Shown one piece after another: positions 12,401-23,904 of a stretch of 64,000 nucleotides of DNA. How positions within the stretch are numbered: position 1 is the first letter of the stretch; each line of letters starts with the position of its first letter. The notes below the pieces were generated by a model, which made no database searches, was not told where the DNA came from, and worked only from the letters and a program-made list of their open reading frames with translations. The position numbers and the translations under genes are program-made. Origin of the DNA: Neurospora crassa OR74A (Eukaryota; Ascomycota; Sordariomycetes; Sordariales; Sordariaceae); assembly GCF_000182925.2 (NCBI RefSeq), contig NC_026504.1, forward strand, positions 248,001-312,000, written 5' to 3'.

Positions 12401-15400
12401 CGTGTGCAAATGCGCCCCAAATCTTTGGAGGCTTGGCGGTGGGTATGGTTATTGAAGGGCCTAGGCGGCAAAAGCAACTCTGAATACCCAGACTGGCCAG
12501 GGTGTTGGTGACCGGGGAGCTATTGCCCGCATATTGCAGAGGGTTCGTTGAGTTCAAGATGCAGTTGATGCATTTGTTGATGACCGGGGGTTGCTTGTAA
12601 TATCGGGCCTCCTGGCGGCGATGGCCATCGAATACCTCAGGTACATGGAGAGATTTGCCGAAGTTGGGTTAAGGTTTGGCGTTCTCGTTTCTGACGCATT
12701 TGGCGACATCGCCATCTCAAACATGTTCACATCTGCCCCCGTGGGGGAACCAACCAGACGAGGTGAGGTGTGCATCATCGCGGTGTTGTTGACATTGCGC
12801 GGTTTCTGGCGGATTGTTTCGATTCAGCGGGTTTGGCGTGCAATGAAGAGACCGATCGCACGGCAAAGTGACAGATTCAGAGCCGGTCCCCATGGCCACG
12901 TTATCGCCTGGCTAGTGACTAGTAGGTCGCGGGATGCTGATGCTCCAGTGTGATGGTCGACGACTTGACCACAGCGGTGACGACAGCTGCGCCGTCTTGT
13001 TGATTGACGTCGCCTTGGTCCAGGGTGCCCATGCGCCAAGCCCCGCCAAAGAGATCACCAGTGCTGGCGCCGGGGACCAAAGGAGGCACTAGTGTAGAGG
13101 CTTCACATGTCCCCGAACTGAAAGCGCTCGGGCACCATGGTTCGCGAGGGGGCTGCCCCCCAGTGGACAGCCAGTCCGAGCGAGCCAGCGCGAGCCAGCA
13201 GCGAGCCAGCTCTTGGGTAGATGGGCGCACGCTAGGATCGGAAAGCCCAGCAATCGTACTGCTCGATATGGTTTGGGCCGTCAAAATAACCAGGGCACCT
13301 CGTTCCTGGTCGGCGATCAATGCATCCCAATGCATCCAACCCCAGCCAGATCCGAGCGTGCTGGGCCATTTTCTGTTTCTATCAGCTTCACACCCCCCGG
13401 GGTGAGCAAAGGACCACCACAAAAAAAGGGGGCTCCGAATGAACACCTACCCTTGAGCAGAAAAAAGCAACGAATGCCTTAGCACCAAGCCCAGAGATTA
13501 CCACAACCACCCTTCTGTGAAGTCTGTCAGCGCTGTACCTCCCTCACCTCCTTTGTCAATTTCTCATCGGTATCCGTTGAGGCAGGTGCTTAACCGCAAT
13601 GGAAAGGAAACACAAACACAGGTCAACCATCGGTGGCAGGGATACCCCATCAAATCCTTCCGCACTCTCGCACGCACGAGACGAGAATGGAGAGGGAGAG
13701 AAGGGCCGGGCGACCTCCGGAGGCGGCTGCAGCAAACAGGGCACATTTACACCAAAAAGGCAGTCCCAACGGGCGACACGGCCCAACAGCGACAAAACCA
13801 TGGGCCCAAAGCGCTCTTGTAACATGATGCGAAGAGCTCGTTTGGGATGCTTAGGAAAATCCCAGAAGGACTCACCGGGGTTGTGAGAGAAAGGGCCATC
13901 AAAATAGGTTTCCTGTGCAAGCCAAGCCACCGAGCGATAGATGGCGGGTGAGGGCCCAGCTGGGCCAAAGGGCCGCGGATGGAGCATGCTTTGCGGCAGG
14001 CAGTCTCCATTGTGAGAGACATTATCTTCCTTCAGCTTGCCATGCCGCTTATTCATAAAAAAGTGCAGCTCCAGCCGGGCAAATTTTGCCAATCGCAGAG
14101 CATCTTCGGCACCGAACTGCTTGTGTGTACCAAATACCTATGCACAAAAGGGGATGTGAATGGCCACACTCATCAAGGCGTACAAAAAAACAGGAGGCGG
14201 TCTCGGGCCCGTGTTTGGGGTGGGCAAAGTCGATGGAGTTGCACTCATCTCCCAGTCATGCCCGTTTTGGGACTGTGCGAACGTCGGACTAGGAATCCAC
14301 GTGTTAACGTCCACTCGCCCTCCTCTGTTCTGACCGCTTGAGCCAGTGGGCTTAGTGTAGAAGCCGCAAGCAGCATGCCGTTTCGATCTGTGGAGTTAGC
14401 AGCCTGTCCTTCCCCCCTGAGAGCTGCCGCATGCCTTCCGTCTGGATGAGATCTACAACGAGACCCCACGCATTTGCCCCTGTCAACGATCCGGTGTCCA
14501 TCCACACTCCTCGGAAACAGTTCGTGGCCGTGACTGCTCAGTGTTCAGAGCGTAACTTTCTGTCTACCCATCATCCCAGCTGTCAAAACGAGCATGAGAT
14601 CCGTGATATCCCGGTCGTCGAGGGAGAAAGCAACACTACGCGATTGTTATAGCTCCCATACAGGGCCCGTAAAACGTTACAGCGGTTGCCCGCTGCTATC
14701 GGCTCGATTTAACTCCGCACTTGTTATTCACTTCTTTCCCGACAAGGCCTCATGGTGATCACCTAACTGATGGCGGTCCTCCCTGCCGTATAGCATGTAC
14801 CGATACTGCGAGTCAAGGGGGACACCTCCCGATAGAGCGCGTTTGCATCATGTCATGTATCTCGCCGGCTGGCCAGAACGTTTGCTTGGTCCGGGAAGAT
14901 TCAACCCGGATATCTGCGTCTGAACGAAGAGACACGCGGGGACGAGCATGATCATGCTTCAAATCTGTGGAGTCTCCCGGTGCTTTGGTTATGGTTGAGT
15001 CGTAGAGTTTTGGCTAGGGGTTCATCTCGGCGGTTGACAGTGCCATGGCCGTTTCGTCCTCCGTTTTTTCTTTTTCTTTTTTTCAGAAACCGGTTGCAGT
15101 CGAGCCGCTGGATCCTGATCATCAGCGGAACCAAGAAATGCATACTGAGACACACTGCCGGTCGAAACAACGCGGATCGGACGGCCAATCAAATTGGCAA
15201 CGTAGCAATACCGTTTCCCACGTACTGTTGCTCTTTTACCGCTCCGTTTGAGCGCGATGCGCCCTCCCGCTACTACCCACCCCACCCCACCGTATCTGTT
15301 GATCTGGAACGGTTCTTGACTCAAAGGAACAAAACCACACCAGCAGGCTGTGGCCCTCCAGCAGAAACGTGATCGAGCCGATAGTTCCTTGTAATGAGAC

Positions 15401-16800
15401 CATGCAGGCGCAAGGAATAAGATCCGGTATCGCTCACACAACGGAATAATGTCTGAGATTTAGCATTCGAGGCACCCGCCGTGGCATGGTGAAAGGTGTT
15501 GGAAAGCGACATAAGGTTTTGGCCTTGTAGTTGACGAGCAGCACGTTGAAGAAACCGATCACGATGCCACCGTCCAGTCCCGTGATAGCGCTGATACGAG
15601 TGTTCGGAGTATTTGTCGTCGAGAAGCCTGACGAGGCCTTCCATGTTGGTGGCGTATATCGGCTGACGATCGGGGCAAAGGTCCGCTTCCTGGGTTCTAT
15701 CAAACTTGCCCGAGTGATGTTGAGAGAAACAGATAAGCGGCACTGTCCTTGGGGAGAAGAGAGCAAGGCAAGACTTTGTTTCCCCAATTTGACACTAGAA
15801 CATGGTGACACCGAGCCGCTGCGGTTCCCGCTGAGCTGTGTCATACGGACGTAAGAGCTCGTAATCGGCAGCGCATACACAATATATAGTGCTCGCATTA
15901 CTGCAGGATCGAAGGGGGAGAGGAGATGAAGTGGGCTTGCGGCTACGTGCAGGTTGAGATGACAGTACTTAGCGCATTTTCGAGGTACGGCAGGTGCTGC
16001 GATGAAGTCGGAGCAGTGTTTACGCATGTTGCCACACCCGGCACTGAAAGCGTGTTGCGCAGCTCGACAGAGTGTACCTGGTTTCGTTGCAGGAATACCG
16101 AAATGAAGTCAGAGGGCATGCATGGTCTGAAGGCTCCATTAACCATCATAAGCAGGCTCGATGACGAGAACCACAATAACACAACGGCCTGATTGGCACA
16201 CTGACCAGCAACTTGCCGGACATACGAAAGCCGCGTGTTGATAAGAAAAGCGAGAGAAAAGCTTGGTAGCTGACCCGAGGAATACAAGATGGTGTTTCAA
16301 GAGCCGATGAGGCGCACCGCACGCAGATGGACGCTCTATCGGAAGTCGACATGTGTGTACTAAAAAGGGGGCGCCTGCGCCTGCGTACGCGTCTGCATTG
16401 GTGGTGAAACTTGACATTGCGAGGTACTCGATAAGTCCGGGATTGGAGGTTGGGTACGGCCGTTGATGTGTTTCAAGCCTGGTCTCCCCGATTGACTGCC
16501 TATATAGGGCGGCAGACAAGGTCGATCCAGTCGGCATGCGAACCCTGACAGCCAAAGCCAGGTCGGCCCTGTTGTGGTGAAGCTGTGGCGGAAGCCCTAA
16601 TCGTCAAAACATGCCTTTGGCTGACTCGAGGATCGGCAACCGGTTAGCGGGGCGCGTTCCCGCCGTCCTGATGTGTCCCGTTGATGGGTTGAAAGGCGTG
16701 TCGATTTGCCGTACGCACATGGCATTCAGCAACTTTCTTGCAGATCGCCAGAGGGTTGCCACGCTGGATTAAGCCCAAACTGGCCTGAAAGACTCGGCAC
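9481..16800. other. long intergenic region without recognisable genes
   Basis: I find no gene that can be supported. Several open frames of 120-180 codons exist on both strands (for example 9483-10010 plus, 12919-13446 minus, 13556-14092 minus). They overlap one another, lack recognisable motifs and have no clear exon-intron continuity. A repeated CGAGCCAG-like word occurs at about 13180-13212. A short telomere-like CCCTAACCCT occurs at about 12318-12327 but is not a telomere. The base composition looks like ordinary non-coding DNA. Confidence 0.5.
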
Positions 16801-16816
16801 ATGGTTGCAATTCCAA

Positions 16817-16850
16817 TGTGTGTGGTTGTGTGTGTGTGTGTGTGTGTCTG
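16817..16850. repeat. (GT)n microsatellite
   Basis: Slightly interrupted alternating GT tract, densest between about 16826 and 16847. Confidence 0.85.
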
Positions 16851-19118
16851 TGGCGGCTCGCAATGCGGAGGCGCATCTGACAACGGACTCGGCCGACCGT
16901 GCCGGACGGTAACAAGGCTGTGCCTGGCAACCAACCAATTCAGCGATAAAAATCCCGGTAATTGCCTGTAGTGTGGTGTAGAGCCTGTGGATGGCGCCGG
17001 TTTATCCAAACGGGCGGGATAGGCCACGTTCCTGGGTGGTCAAGTAGTAAACCCTTTTCTCAGAAAAGGATTTCACATCAGCGAGCAGTCTCCTGGAAGA
17101 ACCGGTTAGCGTCCTGGCCTGAAGACGAATCAAGCGACGAAAGAGCGCGTGGGAGCGGCGCGTTCGGTACGTACCTGTACTGTGGTTGGGTGCAGGACAT
17201 GGGACAGACAGCAGAGTTGCGAAATCTGCGACATGTTGCCCTGGTGGTTGCACCGGATCACTACCGAACGAGATCTGCGCTAGTGAATTCTTGGTAGTTT
17301 GTCGAGGCATGCCAGCCACTATGGTAGAACTGCTTTAGGTTGTAAGTCGACCGAGACCACCAGCCTGGAAATTAGTCAGATGAAAACCTGATGACAATGT
17401 ACTTTCAGGATTTTTACCCAGGGGCAGGTCCAATTGCTACACCAAGGCGAGGACGGAAATCATGGCGAGGATCCAGCGATATGGTTCAAGCAGGCCTACG
17501 AACCTGGGCTGTCGAGGTACTGTACAGTTGCAGTGCACAATGTGGACGGCGGTGCGACCCAAGGGTCCTGTGTATGTACAATACTGACCGGTATTGTACA
17601 GCACCAGTCGAGTGCCTCTTCAGCGACAGGGGGGCAGTGACCTGGGGTAGCAGCATGTATAGGCTAAAAATTGCTTCTTCACCCTGCCATTCCAAGAGCC
17701 CTACTGACGGGATGATACATGCCTTCAGATTGAATCGAGCACCTTGCCGCAATAAGGCTGCTAGCCTTGGATCCTCGCATACCCAGTGGTTGGATCGTGG
17801 AGATCTTGCTGGGACAGCAAGGTGCAAAGATAGCGCAGACAGAGAGAGCATCAAGCACTACGCATGTCGGGAACGTGTGGGATCTGGGCTGCACGCTTTC
17901 TCCTGGGTACGGCCGTAGGATTGTGGCAAGAGAGCAGAGAGAGGGCGAGAGAGCGAGACTTGAGAGACTACCAAAATGGACATGGAGCTTTGAGTGCTTG
18001 CAGCAGTCTGTCTGCTGGTCTGGGATAGTACCTGCATGACTGTTTGGAGTCTTGATCCGCCCTCTATCGTCACCAACGACCGACTAATCCCGACATCTTG
18101 GGTGTCCCTGGTTGCCAGTACCCGTCCCTGGGCAGTCCCCTGGTGCTGTGGTGGTGCAAAGGCTGCAACTTGATTTCAGCCATGAATAGCTCGACAATCA
18201 AGTGGACAGGGGCACTTTGTTGGCATTTTGACGTTTTTGCCCTTTTTGTGCAATGGCGATGCCGTCCGTCTGTCATTCCCTGGCTAGCGTCGTGTTCGTG
18301 ATCAGGCTTGTTGACGTCGCCGTCCAGTGGAAATCGGTGCCGAGCACCACCTCTTCTGTTCGTGTTGCAGTCCTGACATCGTTTCTCGTCTTACGACCCG
18401 GGAGATGAAGGCGAGGGTGATGGATTGGCACGTCTGCGTAACATGTTGCGCATGTTCCACCTCGAAATAGGGTCTTTTGATCGTGTCTTGATCAAGTGCG
18501 ATGAGACGGGAGAATTAAGGGCATAAAAAGAAAGAAAAAAAAAGAAAAAGAAAGAAAAGAAAAAGGGACGAAAACAGAAAATGTGGTGGGGGTTCGAGCA
18601 ATGGCGAACGGTCAGTGGCCAATGTCGAGAATGGATTGGAATTGTCCACTGAAAGATTCGAGACAAGCGGGAAGCAAGAACTGAATCGATGCAGTCAGGG
18701 TCTGGTTTGGCTCATCCCGTCTGGCAATCAGATGAACGGGTTGCCAAGTGGAAGTGGGGTCATTTGGGAGCTGGCGGCTGACGAAGAACCGTCACGAGCC
18801 GTCGGTGCCTGATCTCATCTGAGTTTGATTGGATGCAGGGGCAGTTCCAAGTGGGTCCTTCTTCCTAGGTAGGTACTCGACGGAAGCTCCAGCTCAAGCA
18901 GGCAGCTTGCCGGAAGAACCACTGCATGAGCGCGCCTTCCTCACCATGAGCTTCAAACTCTGCAGTGCGCAGTGATTGATGATGTGAACGACCCACAAAG
19001 ATGGAAGGAGCTCAGTCAGAGTTTTCACGAGATGACGAATGCTTCACCGAATGACTGTGAATGGCAGGCAGGTGCGACAATGACCACCACCCTCACGGAC
19101 TGCAGTTGGCAAAAGGGG
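16851..19118. other. intergenic region without recognisable genes
   Basis: No supportable coding region. An A/G-rich low-complexity block lies at about 18525-18570. The open frame at 17391-17918 plus has no recognisable motif and overlaps minus-strand frames of similar length, so it is treated as chance. Confidence 0.5.
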
Positions 19119-19141
19119 GAGAGAGAGAGAGAGAGAGAGAG
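19119..19141. repeat. (GA)n microsatellite
   Basis: About eleven GA units following a short G run. Confidence 0.9.
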
Positions 19142-19588
19142 TCCATCCGTCTGCGGCAGACCGCCGGCCCAATTCTGTGACTGACGGCAGCTGAGGTGGT
19201 GAGTGTGGTCCATCGATTGTTCAATGCGCCTTTGTTCGGCAACATCACCACTTGGATGCCAATGTCACTCTCTCCGTCATGACCGAGATTTGGACGTTAC
19301 CTGCCACCACCCAACTGCCAGTGCCAGCGCCGACAACACCCACTGCTACACCAGCATCCCGAACTACCGAAATGACTTGTCTTCTCGGCAACCACACAGC
19401 GCAGGCGGGAGGCTGGAGGCGGCACTCCCGGCGACGGCAGCAACCTTGATGACGACCACGAGCACCACCACCGCCACCGGGACCGTTGTAGGCAGGAAAG
19501 AGCAGAGAAAGAGGAGGAGAGGAGGGAGGGAGGACTTGACAGATCCAGAGACGGGATGCTGGAATGGTACCCGACGACGAGACGACTG

Positions 19589-19642
19589 CCAGTCCCAGTC
19601 CCAGTCCCAGTACCAGTTCCAGTACCAGTACCAGTACCAGTG
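19589..19642. repeat. CCAGTN hexanucleotide minisatellite, 9 copies
   Basis: Nine tandem hexamers of the form CCAGTC, CCAGTA, CCAGTT or CCAGTG occupy exactly 54 bases. The variable sixth base changes in blocks (C first, then A). Confidence 0.9.
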
Positions 19643-19847
19643 CTACGGATGGGCAACGGCCCCTTGCGGCTCGGTCACCTTTCGCGATACACAAGCCCGA
19701 CAGGCAATGGACTATTCCCACCAGGCCCCCCGGCACCGATTGCTTGTCGGGCATCCTGGCAACCTTTTGGCCTCCGAGCAGCATTGCCCGTCTGGTGGTC
19801 TACCAGCAGCATCTCTCCCATCGGCCAGCTGCGGGTTCACGCTGCGC

Positions 19848-19868
19848 TGCTGCTGCTGCTACTGCTGT
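19848..19868. repeat. CTG trinucleotide tract
   Basis: Short CTG repeat, grading downstream into TTG repeats. Confidence 0.8.
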
Positions 19869-21467
19869 TGTTGTTGTACTTCATCAGCTGCTGCGAGTGT
19901 TGCCTCCATTTGCGTCTCTGTCTCCGTCCCTGTGGTCCGCCCACCCACAGCACTCGGCACCCAGCACCCAGCACACATACCATCCATACACACACAAGGC
20001 CTGGCAGGTGTCCATGGCGGGGAACTCCATGGCAGATGAATGCTGGACAGGGAAAACAATCCAAGCTGCACCCTCGAGAGGATATGGAAATGGTATCCAT
20101 CAAGAGAGACCAGAAATTCACCAACGTACGTCCGTATCAGCCACAGTCCAATACTGCTTGTTCAACCACACCTGTGGTCTGCATTTCGTCAGTCCCCCCC
20201 CATCTCGCCCCAAGCTTGACCCCTGGAGAGAGACCTCAAGAGACATACAGCCAAGACGGAACCCTCCAGTGCAGTTGCAGTTGCAGTTGATCCAGACGCA
20301 AATGGACGTCGGGCATGTAGTAGTGTAGTGGGTGATGTGGTGCTAACGTTGGGAAAAATGTCGACCCTAGCCAGACCCAAGCCGTCCACCACAGGTCTAG
20401 TACAGCTACATACAGAACATGCAGCGACAAGAGCGCCTCCCACCTTATTTGCGACGACGGCTTGCTGCTCCAGCCCGGACCCCAGAGCAGAAACCGCCGT
20501 CTTGAAGCCTCATCCATACCATCATGGTTAGGTTGGGGTGGCCAACAGCAACAACCCCCATCCACATGGTTGCCGATGTGCTTGCTGAGGATGATGGGGT
20601 TGAGGATGTGATGCGCTGTGTCTTCATCACTTCAGAGCTGCCTCTGCCCGTCTCACTCCTTCCTTGTCGAGTCACTAACTGCGTGCCGGGATGCCTTTCC
20701 CAGGAGCTACCGTACTCGAGTACCTCATCTCCCTTTCGGGTACTGTTCCATACCCAGTCAGTGTACTCACTGCAACAGAACTCCCACTTTGACACCATCA
20801 TCGGTTCCTTATATCTTGTGATCCGGCCCTCTCCCTCTTCCCATATCTCAGCATTCCACCTGGCTAGATATCCTCCTCTGTCTTGTCTCGGCTATTGTGT
20901 CTGGAAACCACACCAACACCATCCTCTGCTAGACTGTCACCACGCTCTTTGGCCCAGCTGCCCGACATCTGCCACATACACCCTCTCGACCAAACGTCTT
21001 CGCGTGCTGAGAGCAGGCGAAGAGACGACAGTACCCCCGCTCTTCAGGTGAATCTTGACTCCGGCAAGGCAGCCACCTGTGGATTGCGATTCGTCCTGTA
21101 CCCCCCGTACAAACAAGTCCTGCGCAGACAATGTGTGTCGCCTGCCAGTAACTAAGCACCGACAAGATATAGAGCTACTGCTAGGTGGCAAGGATATCGT
21201 CTTTTGCAAACTTGAGGGCGAAAAAAAACTTGGCAACAACATCGACAATCCAAAGCCAGCCGGTACGTTCCTTTTCCCGGTCATGCCCCATTCCACACAC
21301 ACACTATTGCCCATCCGCTGCGCAGTTGCGTTGCTGCATCCCAACACTACGGGCCAGACGTCGTGGGATTTTGGCGCAAATTTGCATGGGCTTTTGGCGC
21401 GATCCTTTAGCGGCCAAGTCCATGCGCTAGGAATTACACGCGCGCTTGTGTGCTTTCGAGATGACAG

Positions 21468-21490
21468 TAGCAGCAGCAGCAGCAGCAGCA
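21468..21490. repeat. AGC trinucleotide tract
   Basis: About seven AGC units. In one minus frame this would read as poly-leucine and inflates a spurious open frame. Confidence 0.85.
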
Positions 21491-22697
21491 GATGGGGCTC
21501 GGATAGGACCCAAATTCCAGTATCCCGAGTCACGGAACAGAAGCTACTGCGTAATGGATATTTTTTTTTTCTTTTTGTCTTTTTTTTTTTGGCAGACAGA
21601 CGGGGGGGAGGCGGGTCAAGTACCGGCAAATCTGTCTCTGGATGGAAGCAACCACCGTTTCTGCCATGAGATGATGGCATGAACCCTAGCATGTAACCCC
21701 CCTTTGCAGCATGCACGGGGGAGGCATGATCTTTGTGCCTCCCACGGCGCAGTTGCAGCTCCGTGGGATTCCCGATGATCCCCTTCTGTCGACCTTCTAG
21801 CACACCCAATCGCTTTGGACGGATGGCAGTGGAATGCTCGCTGACCAATCAGGCCTACAGGCTGCCTCAAGCTGCCCTCTTCTTCTCGCAAAGTCGTCGT
21901 CGCGCACCCTTCCCAGCTGGACAGCAGACGGAGCACATCCTTCTTGGCGGCGCTCATCAGATCGTGTACAGTCTACTCGCTCGCTCGGAGCGCTCAAGGC
22001 CGTATTGGTCGGTGGTGCGAAGCGGCGGGTCCCGGAAAAAAGCACCAGAATTTGGCAGAGAATCATTTGCGCATCTCCCTTGGACGGCGCATCACCATCA
22101 TCGAGCGAGATCTCGGTCCTATCTTGGTAGCGAGGCGGCAGATTGCAAGTACACAAGACCTGGGATCACAGGGTTGAAATCACCGCTGCAGCAGCATCAG
22201 CAGCTGATCTGGGATTGGGCCTACGCAGATCGACACCTACCATAGCTCCCCGGTTCGTTCCCCATCAGCAGCAATGTCCAATGATGGCTCTGGCTAACAC
22301 GCCTCGCAGACCCATCTAACCCATCCCTGCGCGCCCAAGCCCAGCCCTTCCGCTCCGCTTACACAGAACCCATCCATCCATCCCTCCATCCCTGTTCAGC
22401 GACCCCCTGCTGCTGGCCCGTCTTTCGAGACCCCCCCTGCCCCTAGTTCGTGGCTACATTCACGCCCTCGCCTTGGGTGTTCACGTCCACTTACACGGCG
22501 CTAGTCTTCCTCATTCAGGTCAGCTTCCCCATTCCAGTCTTGTCCCCTGGCTTTTGCGCTTGGAGGGATCCTTGCCCTCACATTTGCCCACTCTGTTACA
22601 TTTTTGCTTTTGATTTTTTTTGCAGTGCTCCTTTTGCATGCCTTTTTGTTTATCATTTTTTATCATATTTTATTGAATTTATGGTCGTGTTGCGGTG

Positions 22698-22770
22698 TTT
22701 TTTTTTTTTTTTTAATTTTTTTTTAATTTTTTTTTAATTTTTTTTTAATTTTTTTTTAATTTTTTTTTTT
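22698..22770. repeat. T9-AA 11-bp phased A/T-tract repeat
   Basis: A T16 run is followed by four exact 11-base units of AA plus nine T residues, then AA and a T11 run. The 11-base spacing is close to one DNA helical turn. Confidence 0.9.
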
Positions 22771-23059
22771 CTTTCCCAACCGACTTGGTATATGAACGAG
22801 CCTTTTGTCCGTAACCCCTAGCATTTGCATATTTCCGGGCTAGTTGAGCCAACCTCGTTTTCCCCCGTCACCAGTCACACTTGTCACTGAACTGGACCAG
22901 AAGAGCGAGGTCACTGGGTACGTTGACCTTACACCCCGCCCAAGAGGTGATCTCCCCGATGTCCAATTACCCTTGCATGATTGGCATGTCCCCCTCCAAA
23001 GACAACAACATAACAACAATCTTGAATTAAACGGCCGGACCAGTTTGAGTTCCGGCGAG

Positions 23060-23079
23060 CCCCCCCCCCCCCCCCCCCC
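23060..23079. repeat. C20 homopolymer run
   Basis: Twenty C residues on the plus strand in the acon-3 upstream region. The true length may be unstable. Confidence 0.9.
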
Positions 23080-23904
23080 TGTCTACCCGCTTTTCCACTC
23101 CCTCTCCACCTGGATCTACCTGGCCTTCCGACGTCGTCATCTGCCGGCTTGACAAGGTGAAAGCACAGCTGCTGCACCCAGGCCGGAGATAGCACGCATC
23201 CATCATCGAGATACATACCCACTTGTATCTACAGACAGGGACAAGGTATCCTCCCCATACGGAGTGGAGACGAGCCGGACGGGTGATGTGCGACTTGCCG
23301 TCATATTCCCCTTCTTAGATCTCAGACATCCTCCATTCCTGGCCCTGACTCTTCATTCCTATATACTTGCCCAGCGATGAACGGTTTTGATGGTCCGTCC
23401 CCCCGATCCCTTTTCTACACATAACACCTCCCCCAAAGACACGCAAAGCTTCTTAAACCCAGGAGAAACCAAGTGTCTCGTCGCTGTCTTGAACACCATT
23501 CATTATCCACACGCTCTCTCGTTTGCTTCTCTTGCTCTCTCCCTCTTTCTCGCCGCTCTGACACGCCAGTTATGCGAACAGGTTCGGGATAGCTGCATCA
23601 AATCAAATCTCACCCCAAGCTTCAACAATTCAACGTACCAAGGTAGCGCTTCCGACGGCAACGGCTCATCATCCGCCAGTCCAACAGCCAGCAAATAAAG
23701 TGCTAGAGACTTTCGTGTACGTTCTCACCATCTCGGTCTCCCTTTTATCAGTGTCATTCCATTCCTCCTCTTCCTCCTCTTGGATCCTAACAACAGTGCT
23801 GATTGCCTCTCTATTGCTAGCATCTATCGCAAACTCATCACATCTCTACGCGGCTCCGCGAAAAAATACCCATCATAATCTACAGTCATCTCAAATCAGT
23901 TTGA

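Larger units (their letters stand above)
19142..22300. other. repeat-rich region upstream of acon-3 with overlapping open frames
   Basis: All three plus frames and two minus frames stay open for 180-300 codons in parts of 19.2-21.8 kb. The reason appears compositional: hexamer, CTG/CAG and CT-rich repeats lack stop codons. The predicted peptides are runs of Gln/Val/Pro, Cys or Leu with no domain. I see no plausible start-to-stop gene. The region probably belongs to the distal upstream region of acon-3, or contains an unannotated non-coding transcript. Confidence 0.45.
22301..23904 (+). promoter_or_regulatory. acon-3: proximal upstream region and leader of acon-3
   Basis: This is the 1.6 kb immediately upstream of the acon-3 start. 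It holds a phased T9-AA repeat (22698-22770), a C20 run (23060-23079), a TATA-like TATATAC at 23360-23366, CT-rich stretches at about 23510-23560, and upstream ATGs that open short frames (23377-23424 and 23390-23698). CT-rich DNA just before a fungal gene commonly marks the transcription start. The real start site is not determinable by eye, so whether the upstream frames lie in the mRNA is unknown. Confidence 0.5.

Noticed and set aside
12919-14092. Two overlapping sets of 130-178-codon frames on both strands
   Set aside because: No recognisable motif, no splice continuity, and equal openness on opposite strands points to composition.
20937-21848. 303-codon minus-strand open frame upstream of acon-3
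   Set aside because: Consists of poly-Leu, poly-Lys and Ser runs from simple repeats, with no motif and competing frames on the other strand.
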